Source: Bryobacteraceae bacterium
Lineage (GTDB): Bacteria > Acidobacteriota > Terriglobia > Bryobacterales > Bryobacteraceae
Assembly: GCA_025928545.1 (NCBI GenBank)
Contig: JAICJH010000008.1
Span: 1-64,000 of the forward strand
DNA: 64,000 nt
Reading direction: 5' to 3'
Below are positions 27,264 through 37,031 of this stretch, one piece after another. The notes under the pieces were generated by a model. It saw only the letters and a list, made by a program, of their open reading frames with translations. It searched no databases and was not told the origin of the DNA. Position numbers and translations under genes: made by a program. How positions within the stretch are numbered: position 1 is the stretch's first letter; each line of letters opens with the position of its first letter.

Positions 27264-29791
27264 TTCCGAACCTGCTGTCGGGAATTCCCGATCTACTGGA
27301 AGCCGGACTGACAATGGCCCAATCGGCCATGAAGACTGCCCAGAGCAGGATTGATCGGCTCACAGGTCATAACAATGAGGGGGTCAGGGGCGCGCCATAC
27401 AACGGCCCCGAAGGCCTGGATCTCGCGGTCGCGGATTTTGCGAACCGCGCGATGCGCGTTTACCGGTATGCACCGCGCACCATGTCGGTGATTCCCGAGG
27501 CGACCGGGGATCTGATCTCAGCGGCGAAGGAATCGTTTCGGAACGTCAGTCTGACAGATCCACGTAACGTGGCGCTGCCCGTGCAACTCGCCCTTTCGAT
27601 GGGTACTCTCTTCACAGAATCCTGCCTGCGAGGGCTGGTGACGGTGGGGGTGGTGGGTCCGGCCCGGATGCCGCGCCTGATCAACGACTTCTTCGAGATG
27701 TTCACGGAAACGCCAATCTTCGCGGGCCTCGAGTACGGTGTATTGGTGGATCGCTGCGAAGAACGTCTTGCCGAAGAGCCCAACGATTACCGCGTGCGTC
27801 TTGAACTGGGCCGCGTGCTCTCGAAATGCGGCAGGCATGACGATGCGGCCGCGGAGTTCGGAAAAATTCCGCCGTCCTGGGAGTCGTACGCAACTGCGAT
27901 GCACGATGCGGGTACGGCGCTTTATCGCGCCGGGCGCTTTGAAGATGCGGTGCGCAGCGAAATGCTGTCGATGGATGCGAAGCCCGACGACGAGCGTCCG
28001 CGTCTTGTCATGTTCCAGGCAGCGCAGAAGATGGGCGGCTATCCGGCCTGGGTGCCACAGGCCCACCGGATGGAAGTGCGGACAGGCTATGCCAAACCCA
28101 CGGTTTTCTTCCAGGACATTGCTTCGCGTATCGGCATCGATAAGACCAGTGGCGGCCGTGGCACGGCAATTTTCGATTACAACAACGACGGCCTGCTCGA
28201 TATCGCGGTTACATCCGCATACGGCGGGGCCAGCCTCTATCGAAATAACGGCGATGGCACATTCACGGATGTTTCGGTCACTTCAGGTCTGGACGGGGCC
28301 ACTAATACGTTTGGCATTGCGGCGGGCGATTACAACAACGACGGGTTTGTGGACCTCTATGTGACTCGCGCTGGTTTTTATGTAGGGGAAGGCCAGCTTT
28401 TTCGCAACAACGGCGACGGCACCTTTACCGATGTGACGAAGGAAGCGGGTCTCGAAAATGTGTGGGGCCCGGCATTCACCGCGTCCTGGATCGATTACGA
28501 TAACGACGGCCGGCTGGATCTGTTCGTCGCGAACAATCTGGGGAGTCTGTTCGAACGCAAGACGCCCAATCGGCTGTTCCACAACAACGGAGACGGCACC
28601 TTCACCGAAGTCACCTCAAAGGCCGGACTCCATACCCTGTGGCCCACCATCGGCGGCGCGTGGGGCGACTATGACAACGACGGCTATATGGACCTGTTTC
28701 TCAGCAACGGTCTGGGCCGGTCGCAGCTTTTCCACAATAACCGCGACGGCACTTTCACGGACGTGAGCGAGGCCGCCGGCGTCACCGCGACGGGCTTCGG
28801 CAGTCCGGCGTTCTGGTGGGATTACGACAACGACGGCTGGATGGACATCGGTCAGTTCATCTGGTCCGATCATGACGATGTGATTTACACGATGCGCAAC
28901 GGGGAGGCGCCGGCGGGTGGGCAATCGATGCGCGTGTATCATAACAATCGCGACGGAACATTCACGCTGGTGAGCCGGGACATCGGCCTTGGCGAATGCT
29001 GGGGCACAATGAGCGGCACGTTCGGCGATTTCAATAACGACGGAAATCTGGATGTCGCTCTTGGCAATGGCAGTCCGAAGCTGGACCGTCTGGATCCCAT
29101 GGTGATTTTTGAGAATGACGGAAAGAAGTTCCGCAACACATCGTTCGCGGCAGGGCTTCCCTTCACGGGGAAGAGTCATGGCGTCAACACGGCGGATTTA
29201 TTCGGCGACGGAAGAATGTCGATCATCGTGGGCGCGGGCGGAGCTTATCCCGGGGACCTGTTGGCCATGAATGTTTATTACCCGACCGAGTTAACGGGGA
29301 ACTACCTTAACGTGCGTTTTGTCGGGGTAACAAGCAACCGATCGGCGATCGGGGCCCGAGTGGTTCTCGAAGCCGGCGGTAAGAAGCAGACTCGTGAAGT
29401 CACTGGTGGAAGCAACTTTGGTTGTCTGCCTTTCGAACAGCACTTTGGTCTCGCGAAGATCGAAAAGATCGAAGCATTGGAAGTTCGGTGGCCAAGCGGT
29501 CTGCGGCAAAGATTCGAAAACCTGCCCATCAACGCGACCCTGGAGTTTGTCGAAGGCCAAAGCACATGGAGAGACGTGTACGCCACGAAGGCGCAGGCTG
29601 CCGCAAACGCATCAGGTAAAGCGGCAGACAGAATTCCGATTTTATCCATGCCGACAGTTCAATCGACAAATGCCGTACTCGGCCGGTACGCCCAGGCTGC
29701 TCTTTTGTCGGCGAAACGCGAAAATCGTACGGAAATATTTAGTCCCATTCCCGGGCCGGATCAAACGAAGGGTTTGGCCCTGAATGGATGA
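27260..29791 (+). CDS. CRTAC1/UnbV-type protein: FG-GAP propeller with ASPIC domain
   Basis: The 843-residue product has a helical N-terminal third with a TPR-like part (about 175-260), then six FG-GAP/VCBS calcium loops (DYNNDGLLDIAV, DYNNDGFVDLYV, DYDNDGRLDLFV, DYDNDGYMDLFL, DYDNDGWMDIGQ, DFNNDGNLDVAL) forming a propeller. A C-terminal ASPIC/UnbV domain follows (SNRSAIGARVVLEAG, EVRWPSGLRQRFENLP). UnbV is a conserved accessory protein of enediyne antibiotic clusters; CRTAC1 proteins also occur elsewhere. No signal peptide is seen, which is unusual for an FG-GAP protein. It overlaps the thioredoxin-like gene by four bases and is followed closely by the DUF1702-like gene. Confidence 0.88.
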   Translation: MIPNLLSGIPDLLEAGLTMAQSAMKTAQSRIDRLTGHNNEGVRGAPYNGPEGLDLAVADFANRAMRVYRYAPRTMSVIPEATGDLISAAKESFRNVSLTDPRNVALPVQLALSMGTLFTESCLRGLVTVGVVGPARMPRLINDFFEMFTETPIFAGLEYGVLVDRCEERLAEEPNDYRVRLELGRVLSKCGRHDDAAAEFGKIPPSWESYATAMHDAGTALYRAGRFEDAVRSEMLSMDAKPDDERPRLVMFQAAQKMGGYPAWVPQAHRMEVRTGYAKPTVFFQDIASRIGIDKTSGGRGTAIFDYNNDGLLDIAVTSAYGGASLYRNNGDGTFTDVSVTSGLDGATNTFGIAAGDYNNDGFVDLYVTRAGFYVGEGQLFRNNGDGTFTDVTKEAGLENVWGPAFTASWIDYDNDGRLDLFVANNLGSLFERKTPNRLFHNNGDGTFTEVTSKAGLHTLWPTIGGAWGDYDNDGYMDLFLSNGLGRSQLFHNNRDGTFTDVSEAAGVTATGFGSPAFWWDYDNDGWMDIGQFIWSDHDDVIYTMRNGEAPAGGQSMRVYHNNRDGTFTLVSRDIGLGECWGTMSGTFGDFNNDGNLDVALGNGSPKLDRLDPMVIFENDGKKFRNTSFAAGLPFTGKSHGVNTADLFGDGRMSIIVGAGGAYPGDLLAMNVYYPTELTGNYLNVRFVGVTSNRSAIGARVVLEAGGKKQTREVTGGSNFGCLPFEQHFGLAKIEKIEALEVRWPSGLRQRFENLPINATLEFVEGQSTWRDVYATKAQAAANASGKAADRIPILSMPTVQSTNAVLGRYAQAALLSAKRENRTEIFSPIPGPDQTKGLALNG

Positions 29792-29854
29792 AGTGAAAGG
29801 CATTACCGGCGGTTGGTCCAGGTATCTTTACGCTGAATACCTCAAGGAGGGTAT

Positions 29855-31288
29855 ATGCGGGAGCTAGTACAATCGATAGCGAGTTTTAGTCTGGCGAAGT
29901 CGCTCTATGCGGCACAGCAGGTGGCAAAAGGTCTGGGGCTGCCATCGAGCCTTGTGAACGCAAAGAATCCCCCCGGTCCGGGACCTGAAGCCCAAACTCC
30001 GCCCACATTGGCGGGCAAGCTGTACTTCAACACGAAGAAGACAGCCGAAAAATTCGGCGATCCCGCGGCGGTCGCATTCATCGCGGGGGACGAATATATT
30101 TCGAAAGCCGTTGACGTTGTTTTCAACGTGATCTCGAAGCCGCAGGGGTTTCGGCCCTACTGGAGCAATCTGCCGGGGCAGGTTGCCACGCAGGTCGGTC
30201 TGGCGGGCGCCGCAGTGGGCCCGAACAGCGCCACCTACACACAGCAGGCGCACAATACCCGGTATATCTTCGTACTGGTCCGCAATAATCCTGAAGAAAT
30301 CGGGATTCCGAAGTCGGGCGAATTCGATCTCGCTTATTTCATGGATAAGGCATATGGCATTGGCGACTTCGAGAGCATCTGGTCGGTGGAAGGTCTGGGC
30401 CACGTTTATTCGCAGCGCACCTGGATTCTGAAGCACAACGTCAGCGAAGACGCGCACGGCATCATGATGGATGGCCAGGCGGCGAACATGCCGATCAAAT
30501 CTCTCACGATGATGCACGCCGGTCTTGGACTTGCGATGGCCGAATCGTTGATGAAGCAACTGACCGTCGACAGCCCCACGGCGGAAGTACAGCGCGTCCT
30601 GAAAGTTTTCATCAAGCTCTGCAATAACAATTCGCGTCCGGGCTATGTTGGTTGCGCTCTGGAATCGCTCGGCCTTGTTACGCGCTGCTTCAACTATCCG
30701 ATGGTGAATCTGGTGCAGAAGATTCTGGCCGATATCGATCCCATGGCGTGGGAATTCTTCTGGCGTGGCGCAGGCCGCGCGCTTTACTTCTCTCCGGGGC
30801 ACATGATGCAGCCGTTGTTCTCACCGTGGATTGCCGCCGAGCAGGAAGCGCCGAATGAACGCGCGTTCAAAATTCTTAAGGCCGGAATCTCCTGGCCGAC
30901 CAATATCGTGAACATGCGCCATCCGTGGATCTTCGAAGATCTCATCCGCCGCCGCGGCGCAGCGGAGGAGCATGAAGGAACGATTCGCCATGGTGTGGCC
31001 GCCTCCACTGCGATGGCGATGGATATCACGCCGAACCATCCACTGGTGCAGGAATACATCGACTACGAGCCACGGAGTTCGGACCCCGAGGTTCGGCGTC
31101 TGTGGCAGAAGCTGGTTCACGAACCGGCCTATCGCGCGAAGCACCGGTATCAGCCGATTCTGCACAAGCACAAGATGATGGATCAGGTGTTCCGCTTCCA
31201 GGATCTGGATGCGCTGGTGGATCGTCTGGAAGCTTATGACGGCGTTCGGGACGGCCTGGGGCAGGAAGCCGCTGAAGCACGCGCTTAG
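29855..31288 (+). CDS. DUF1702-like protein (enediyne accessory-like), tentative
   Basis: A strong AAGGAGG site (29844-29850) precedes the ATG. The 477-residue product is cytoplasmic by sequence and contains a series of short repeats: WSVEGLGHVYSQRTW, MMHAGLGLAMAESL, GYVGCALESLGLVTRCF and FFWRGAGRALYF. DUF1702 proteins of enediyne clusters show the same order (a VEGxxM segment, HVGxGWALARL, DGFGFHxAFF, GLGRSLWF). I therefore infer a distant relative. It is longer than DUF1702 proteins (about 330 residues as I recall). The gene is the last of the thioredoxin-UnbV operon and is followed by a hairpin. No catalytic motif is recognised; function unknown. Confidence 0.6.
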   Translation: MRELVQSIASFSLAKSLYAAQQVAKGLGLPSSLVNAKNPPGPGPEAQTPPTLAGKLYFNTKKTAEKFGDPAAVAFIAGDEYISKAVDVVFNVISKPQGFRPYWSNLPGQVATQVGLAGAAVGPNSATYTQQAHNTRYIFVLVRNNPEEIGIPKSGEFDLAYFMDKAYGIGDFESIWSVEGLGHVYSQRTWILKHNVSEDAHGIMMDGQAANMPIKSLTMMHAGLGLAMAESLMKQLTVDSPTAEVQRVLKVFIKLCNNNSRPGYVGCALESLGLVTRCFNYPMVNLVQKILADIDPMAWEFFWRGAGRALYFSPGHMMQPLFSPWIAAEQEAPNERAFKILKAGISWPTNIVNMRHPWIFEDLIRRRGAAEEHEGTIRHGVAASTAMAMDITPNHPLVQEYIDYEPRSSDPEVRRLWQKLVHEPAYRAKHRYQPILHKHKMMDQVFRFQDLDALVDRLEAYDGVRDGLGQEAAEARA

Positions 31289-31294
31289 GGAAAG

Positions 31295-31317
31295 GGTGGC
31301 CGGTGATACCGGCCACC
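31295..31317 (+). terminator. Hairpin after the UnbV/DUF1702-like operon
   Basis: A perfect ten-base-pair stem GGTGGCCGGT/ACCGGCCACC with a three-base loop lies seven bases after the stop codon. No U-run follows, so it may act as a weak or bidirectional terminator or as a 3' end stabiliser. Confidence 0.6.
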
Positions 31318-31418
31318 GATCGTCTTGAATCTGGTCAACTCCACCTGCCCGGTAGACTGCCGGATGCGGAGCCTGTAACCTCATCGTCAGGGGACCGGTG
31401 TGTCAAAACACGGTCTTA

Positions 31419-32204
31419 TTAAATCAGATTCGAGGTGGTCGTAATCGCCAGCCGCGATCGGTGCCGTGCTCTCGCACGTAATAACAGCAACGATATTCCA
31501 CCACCGATAAGAGCCGCGGTGCCTGGTTCTGGCGCCGCAGAATCCGTTCCGGTTACGATCCCCATTGAGAAATTGCCCGATGGTCCAACAAAATCCGGCG
31601 CCACTGCACCAGCGGAGACGAAATTGTAATTGCCGTTTGAGGGCCAATCGAAGAACGAGTTCCCGTCATGAATTCCCACGCTGTTTGCGCCTACTGTGGT
31701 AACAATGAATGAATAATAATCGGTAGAGCTCATCACCGGAGCTACGCCGAGCCAATAGTCGCCGGTTTCCAGAAAAACGTTTAGCCCACTCACCTGAATT
31801 CTGTAGACGTCATATCCGGTCGAAGTAAACCCAGTGTCTGTCTGAGATGCAGCCGATCCTGAACCGGATGCCACGAGGGTTCCTGCATTCCCCTGAGATA
31901 CACCACTGCGGATTTGCCAGTCTGCCTGAGTGACTACGTTTGGCAGATTCGTATCAGTCGGCTGGGCTTCGGTGCCGACTAAAAGGACAACATTATCGGA
32001 AAAGACTCCGCTGATGTTCACGCCGGCCGGAGCGACAACGAAATGGTCATAAACAAAAGCTGTTCCGTGGGCACCGCCTGTCTCATTAAGTAGATTGTTT
32101 GTCTGGTCGCTGTCACCGGTGTACCAATATAGGGAATCCGCGAATGATGGCGCGGCGCAGAAAACGAACACCAGCGCAGGAATACAAGTTCGAAAAGGTC
32201 GCAC
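31419..32204 (-). CDS. PEP-CTERM sorted exported protein
   Basis: The preferred start is GTG at 32202-32204, giving 261 residues with a signal peptide (RPFRTCIPALVFVFCAAPSF, cleavage near ADS); the open frame extends to 32360. The body is beta-rich and low in charge (SLYWYTGDSDQTNNLLNETG). The C-terminus carries the sorting signal AAPEPGTAALIGGGISLLLL followed by RARARHR. It is an independent second PEP-CTERM protein, with no exosortase nearby. Its role is probably extracellular; the body belongs to no family I can name. Confidence 0.82.
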   Translation of the reverse strand: MRPFRTCIPALVFVFCAAPSFADSLYWYTGDSDQTNNLLNETGGAHGTAFVYDHFVVAPAGVNISGVFSDNVVLLVGTEAQPTDTNLPNVVTQADWQIRSGVSQGNAGTLVASGSGSAASQTDTGFTSTGYDVYRIQVSGLNVFLETGDYWLGVAPVMSSTDYYSFIVTTVGANSVGIHDGNSFFDWPSNGNYNFVSAGAVAPDFVGPSGNFSMGIVTGTDSAAPEPGTAALIGGGISLLLLRARARHRSRLAITTTSNLI

Positions 32205-32423
32205 AGCTCCTACTTTCCCTGGACGATAGCTAGTAAAGGCTATCCAAATAAACGGCAGGCTTAACGATAGCGCAACCGTCCAGAAATGAATATCGCGATT
32301 ACGGCCATTGGTACCGGTACCCGACAAAGCGCAGAGTCGCTGGGTACGGCCAGCGACCATTTAAATACCGCGTTCCTTTTTAGGCGATCGTACACGCAGC
32401 GGCGCCTGCGTTCTTCGCCAGGG

Positions 32424-33830
32424 CTATTGGGCGGTAATAAAAAGGGACGCTATGAGCTCCGCATCGCGCTCGCCAAAGCCAGCGAGTATGTTGGACAACA
32501 GCGCTATAACAACGCCGGAGTCGGGATACATCAGCAGGACTGCGCGACCACCTTCACTTGTTCCCGCATGGTGAAAAATGCGTCTGCCCGCCGTGTCCCT
32601 GCCGATCCGCCAGCCAACTCCGACTTCGATCGGATTGCCCGGAATCACGCTCACCCCTTTGAAAAGTAACTGCAGAGTTGCAGGCTTGAAGAAGCCGGGG
32701 GAGAGGTGCGCCGATCCGAACCGCACCAGATCCTCCGATGTCGCGAGAAATCCGCCGGAAGCCCATTTGTAGCTGTTGTCAACGTAGGGGTAGTGTTCAA
32801 GCGGCCGGCCTGGAGCTTCCCGCTGATAGAAGCGGGCTCGATTCGGAATGATCGCGTCCACATGGTCGGCCGTAATACTGCGAAGGCCCAACGGATCAAA
32901 AATGTTGTTGCGCATATAGGAAAGAAACTCCTGGCCGCTGGCTGCTTCGATGATCCTGCTGATGAGATTCCAGCCGTAGCTGGAATACGAGTAGGCGGTG
33001 CCGGGCTCGAATAGCAATGGATCGTTTTTAAACAGGGACAGGCCCTCCGCGATGCTGGCGAAATGCGGAGCGCCCTTGAGGGGACCGGCAAAATCGCTGT
33101 CACCATAGTGGCGGATGCCGGAGGTATGAGCCGCCAACTGCCGAGTGGTGATGGGCCAGGGCTTGGCGGGAAAATCCGGCACGTAGCGCTGGATGGGTAC
33201 GTCCAGGTCGAGCTTTCCTTCTTCAACGAGCCGCCCGACCGCCGCAGCCGTCAAAACTTTCGAGACGCTACCCAGCCTGAAGCGAGTGAGGGGAGTGACC
33301 GGAACTCCCAACTCTACATCCGCCATACCGAAGCCTTCGGACCAGAGGACTTTGCCGTTGCGCGCCACCGCAACGGACAGGCCCGGAATTTCCTGCTTCC
33401 TGACAAGTTCGTCGATGAGGGCTCGTGCTTTCGCAATGGAGGCGTCGTCACGGGAGCCGCTCGGGAGCGGGTATCGCTTCCTTGCCACAAGGCGTGGCGC
33501 GCTGTCGGGCAAGCGGGCTAATGAGAACGGTCCGCCGGCCAACGTTCCTGTAATGGCCATCCCGTCCTGTTTGCCCGCAAACGTTGCAGCACGGCCGGCG
33601 AAACTGAAGGTGACCTGAACGGCCGCTGGATCGCCGGCCGGTGTCACTGTCATTGGAACCGGCGTCGAGCCATTGACGGAAACCAGCAGGCTATCGAAGT
33701 CGAAAGTGATGGTGACAGGTTGGTTGGCTAACTTCCCCTCCCAAAGCCCCCGTAGTGGCGCTTGCGCAAGTAATGGGAGAGCCAGGAGAGCCCCCAGGCA
33801 AGCTATTGTCCAGCGTCGCGATGTCATCAT
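32424..33830 (-). CDS. Exported serine hydrolase of the beta-lactamase/DD-peptidase fold
   Basis: The start at ATG 33828-33830 has a GAGG site and gives a signal peptide (TIACLGALLALPLLAQA). A small beta domain (about 25-110) precedes a class C beta-lactamase-related domain with the SxxK motif in RLGSVSKVLTAAA, the tyrosine motif in YSYSSYGWNLI and the third element HHAGTSEGG. This is the usual architecture of Pfam Beta-lactamase (PF00144) esterases and D-aminopeptidases in soil bacteria. True beta-lactam resistance is not implied. The substrate is unknown. It is monocistronic on this strand. Confidence 0.9.
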   Translation of the reverse strand: MMTSRRWTIACLGALLALPLLAQAPLRGLWEGKLANQPVTITFDFDSLLVSVNGSTPVPMTVTPAGDPAAVQVTFSFAGRAATFAGKQDGMAITGTLAGGPFSLARLPDSAPRLVARKRYPLPSGSRDDASIAKARALIDELVRKQEIPGLSVAVARNGKVLWSEGFGMADVELGVPVTPLTRFRLGSVSKVLTAAAVGRLVEEGKLDLDVPIQRYVPDFPAKPWPITTRQLAAHTSGIRHYGDSDFAGPLKGAPHFASIAEGLSLFKNDPLLFEPGTAYSYSSYGWNLISRIIEAASGQEFLSYMRNNIFDPLGLRSITADHVDAIIPNRARFYQREAPGRPLEHYPYVDNSYKWASGGFLATSEDLVRFGSAHLSPGFFKPATLQLLFKGVSVIPGNPIEVGVGWRIGRDTAGRRIFHHAGTSEGGRAVLLMYPDSGVVIALLSNILAGFGERDAELIASLFITAQ

Positions 33831-33974
33831 ACCGCCTCTTTGAGGTGTCCTATTGGTTCTTTCGTTGGGCCGGCGAATGGAACTTCCACGCTGCTTTTGA
33901 TCCCAACGTAAGCGATGACCGACAGATCGCCTGGTTATTACACGCAAACTTAAGACTTTCGATCAATGTGGACC

Positions 33975-34041
33975 TGGCCGCCGGGAGATGCATCGAGATC
34001 GGCTATGGTGCGCGCGGATTTCAGGACAAGTGGTACTGCTC
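33975..34041 (-). pseudogene. Decayed fragment of the comM/yifB 3' region (copy 2)
   Basis: On the minus strand this reads LVLKSARTIADLDASPGG. The intact ComM reads RILKVARTIADLDASPTI near its C-terminus. At DNA level 33983-34021 aligns with 37101-37139 with about 35 of 39 bases equal. To the left the similarity fades (a possible short match around cgatcaa at 33960-33967). It lies in the gap between the hydrolase and the glycosyltransferase and is not part of a gene. Confidence 0.75.
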
Positions 34042-34106
34042 ACCTACTCGCCGCGAAAGTTTTATTCGCGGTGATGAGTAGTTGTGTGTTGCGACGTTTC
34101 GTTTTG

Positions 34107-35123
34107 CTAATCTTTCCGGGACACTTGCTCCCGACCCACCGAAGATTCTGAACCGGAAGTAAAATTGACCTTATCGCTCACCACGTAGAGGGGACGTCCC
34201 TTGATCTCCTCGAAAATGCGCGCGACATACTCTCCGAGGACTCCGATGCCGATCAAAATGGCACCCGATCCCAGGGAGTTTATGATGATGATCGATGTCC
34301 AGCCCCGTACAAGATAGAGGCCCAGAATCAGCCTCGCAACCGCGTAAAACGTGTAACACAATCCAACACTGAATATCATCGCGCCGACAAACAGACTCAG
34401 GCGTAATGGGATCGGGGAAAAAGAAACAGCCGCTGTCCAGGCAAATCGAAGCATTTTTGACAGCGGATATTTCGTCTGCCCGGCTGCTCTGGCGGGACGA
34501 ACGAAAGTGACATCCGTTTGTGGAAACCCGACCCAGCTGACAAGTCCGCGCAAGAACCGGTGCATTTCGCGCATTTCCTTCAGGGTGTCCAGGCATCTCC
34601 GCGACACGAGCCGGTAATCTCCGACGTCCTGCGGAAGATCCTTATAGACCAAATACCGCATAATCCGGTAGAAAAGCCATGCGCTCGCTCTTTTGAAAGC
34701 GGTTTCGCCTTCGCGTCCGATTCTTCTTGCATAGACCACGTCATAGCCCTGTTGATACTCGGCAAGCATCAGCGGAATCAGTTCCGGAGGATCCTGCAGG
34801 TCCGCATCCATCAGCACGATCGCGTCGCCGGCGGAGGCATCGAGACCAGCGGTAGCGGCGATCTGATGACCGAAGTTTCTAGCTAATCCCAAAACTTTGA
34901 AGCGCGGGTCATCACCGGCAAGCTCGTATAACTGCTTCAACGTTCTGTCAGAACTGCCGTCATTAACCAGGATGACCTCAGAGGCGACAGGCAATTCGGC
35001 CAGTAGTTTTCGCACCCGGTCAACCAATACGGAAAGAACTTCCTCCTCGTTGTAAAGCGGAATGACGATAGAAAGCAGTTGCGGCCTGGGGCGCGGAAAC
35101 AGAACGTGGAATGTATTGCTCAC
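34107..35123 (-). CDS. Membrane glycosyltransferase family 2 (GtrB/DPM1-like)
   Basis: The 338-residue protein has a GT-A domain (LSIVIPLYNEEEVLSVLVDR, VNDGSSDRT, VLMDADLQDPPE with the DxD-like metal motif) and two C-terminal membrane helices (about 230-255 and 265-290). This is the structure of bactoprenol glucosyltransferases and dolichol-phosphate-mannose synthase relatives, which transfer a sugar from a nucleotide donor to a polyprenyl phosphate at the inner membrane. The GTG start lies 14 bases after the stop of the GT39-like gene, so the pair forms an operon. The product would be the donor substrate for that enzyme. Confidence 0.92.
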   Translation of the reverse strand: MSNTFHVLFPRPRPQLLSIVIPLYNEEEVLSVLVDRVRKLLAELPVASEVILVNDGSSDRTLKQLYELAGDDPRFKVLGLARNFGHQIAATAGLDASAGDAIVLMDADLQDPPELIPLMLAEYQQGYDVVYARRIGREGETAFKRASAWLFYRIMRYLVYKDLPQDVGDYRLVSRRCLDTLKEMREMHRFLRGLVSWVGFPQTDVTFVRPARAAGQTKYPLSKMLRFAWTAAVSFSPIPLRLSLFVGAMIFSVGLCYTFYAVARLILGLYLVRGWTSIIIINSLGSGAILIGIGVLGEYVARIFEEIKGRPLYVVSDKVNFTSGSESSVGREQVSRKD

Positions 35124-35137
35124 TTGCTCAGACTAAC

Positions 35138-36847
35138 CTACTTCAACTTCAAATTGCGACCGAGTGTAAAGCGCATGTTGATCTGGATATTCGGCCGGCC
35201 AGAGGCTGCAGTCCCAGGCATATCGGTTCTGCGATAAACAACCAGGTGACGGGAAACGGGGCTCTCCGGAATGTCCTTGATAATTTGCCATTTTGGGTTG
35301 TTTTGGATGGCACTCAGAAGTAAGTTGCGATCTGCCTTCCACAAGGGCTTGGTATGGTCGACAACGACGAAGTGGACTGGCACCGAGTCAAGGTAATCGA
35401 GCACCGCTACAGGCGTCTGGAACTGGGGGCGATATATCGTGGGGTCCCATTCATTCTCGCTCATCACCTTCGAGCTTCGGAGCAAAAAATGCCGGGCATG
35501 CCGGTCTCTGAGCGCGATCTCAGCGATCAGAGCACCCTCGCCCAGACTATCCGCACATACGAGCGATACGGAATTGGGCGGGACGTCAGCCGCCATCAGC
35601 ACGTCCGCGACGCGCGCGAAGCCGAGCGGCGGTCGCGACGGAATGGCAAATGTATTCATTGCAAATGGCGCCAGACAAAGGACTGCAAGACCCGTCGTAC
35701 TAACCGCAAGGGGGAAACGGGTGGGTATTTGGCGAGCAATGGTCAAGACGCCGTATGCGAAGAAAATCAGCAGCGGCGGTACAACGGGCGCCACGTAGCG
35801 AATATCGGGAGGCACGGGTGCGATGCATTGGAATACAACGACCGCGAAAAATAGCGCCACTGCACCCGCAAGGGTGAATGCTGTCCGGTCGGCCGGCGAA
35901 GATATCGCTCTGGCTCGACGGACAGCCAGAAACAAGCCCACGATTGCTAACGCGATTGTTGTCCAACCCAGGGAATCAAGAAGATCCTTCGCGTAGTCCC
36001 GAAAGTTGCCTGCGATCCAGGACGCATCGATATGGGCGATTGGAACGGACCCTTTAAGGAGAGACCATGACAGAATCTGCCAGGGACCGCCCACCAGGGC
36101 AATGATGCAGGCGCCGATGTAAATTCCCGGTTTTTTAAGAATGCTCCACGACCGGGTCAGGAGCATGACCACGGGTGGCATTAGAACCAAAGCGTTAGAG
36201 TTCCCTTTGGTTAACATGGCGATTGCCGTGATAAGCCCAAACAGAGCGGCGTCACGCGTTTGTTGCGTTCGAAAAAAACGCAGGAGGGCCACCATTGACA
36301 GGAAATCCAGCAGCGAGATCGAAACGTCCAGCATGATCATCGTAAAAGTGGATTCGGTCAAAGGATTCAATAATAGAAGTACACCCAGTCCCAACGCTGC
36401 CACGAACCCGAACTCCGCTCGGCAAAACCAATACAGCGTGGTGGCAAGACCCGCGCCCTGTGCCGCGACGAAGAAAAGGAGGGCGGCTTTGCTGGCGCCA
36501 AACAGGAGCATCCACGCCGCGGCGCAGATGTGGAAAACCGGTGGCCACATTCCGAACGCGACTTTTGGGTAGTGAATGTAATAACTCTCGCCGTAGTTCA
36601 TCGGCGAGGCGGGAAATCCGGATGCAATATAATCGTGGATCATCAACGAGGTGACGACGTGCGAAGGCTCATCCGGATAATGAGATGTTTCGCTAGCCCA
36701 GGCTCCACTTAGGTGCTGAATCAGGATGATGATCCCCAGAAAAAGCACAAAAACTGAAGCCAGTTGGAGCCAGGTGGAGCGGACAGGCCCTGTTTTCGCG
36801 GATCTGCTCAAACCAGCGGAAACAGGGATCACGGGCGAAGCGGACAC
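35138..36847 (-). CDS. Polytopic GT39/ArnT-like glycosyltransferase
   Basis: The 569-residue protein has about ten to twelve hydrophobic helices and an N-terminal loop with YPDEPSHVVTSLMIHDYIAS, where acidic residues after the first helix correspond to the catalytic loop of GT-C enzymes. The last 150 residues are soluble and probably periplasmic. Family members use polyprenyl-phosphate sugars to glycosylate lipids, polysaccharides or proteins outside the cytoplasm. Its partner GtrB-like gene is directly downstream. The acceptor cannot be deduced. Confidence 0.83.
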   Translation of the reverse strand: MSASPVIPVSAGLSRSAKTGPVRSTWLQLASVFVLFLGIIILIQHLSGAWASETSHYPDEPSHVVTSLMIHDYIASGFPASPMNYGESYYIHYPKVAFGMWPPVFHICAAAWMLLFGASKAALLFFVAAQGAGLATTLYWFCRAEFGFVAALGLGVLLLLNPLTESTFTMIMLDVSISLLDFLSMVALLRFFRTQQTRDAALFGLITAIAMLTKGNSNALVLMPPVVMLLTRSWSILKKPGIYIGACIIALVGGPWQILSWSLLKGSVPIAHIDASWIAGNFRDYAKDLLDSLGWTTIALAIVGLFLAVRRARAISSPADRTAFTLAGAVALFFAVVVFQCIAPVPPDIRYVAPVVPPLLIFFAYGVLTIARQIPTRFPLAVSTTGLAVLCLAPFAMNTFAIPSRPPLGFARVADVLMAADVPPNSVSLVCADSLGEGALIAEIALRDRHARHFLLRSSKVMSENEWDPTIYRPQFQTPVAVLDYLDSVPVHFVVVDHTKPLWKADRNLLLSAIQNNPKWQIIKDIPESPVSRHLVVYRRTDMPGTAASGRPNIQINMRFTLGRNLKLK

Positions 36848-37031
36848 CGAAATATGGTAACAGCAACTCCGATGTAAACCCGGTGGCAGCGCGATTTCTC
36901 CGAATGTGACAGAGACATTCGGTTGAGGGCTTTTCGACAGGGCTCGACGCTCATCGGAGGCGAGCGCCTGAGTCGGAAAGCCGGTTGTCAGCGACGGCTA
37001 CTGTGATCGAAAGAGCGATTACGCGGCTGAT

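Noticed and set aside
27260..31288. A complete enediyne biosynthetic cluster
   Set aside because: No polyketide synthase, UnbU or thioesterase gene is visible in 64 kb, so only accessory-like genes can be claimed.
32424..33830. Antibiotic-resistance beta-lactamase
   Set aside because: The SxxK and other motifs fit the broad PF00144 group, which is mostly esterases and peptidases in soil bacteria. Nothing specific to class C beta-lactamases stands out.
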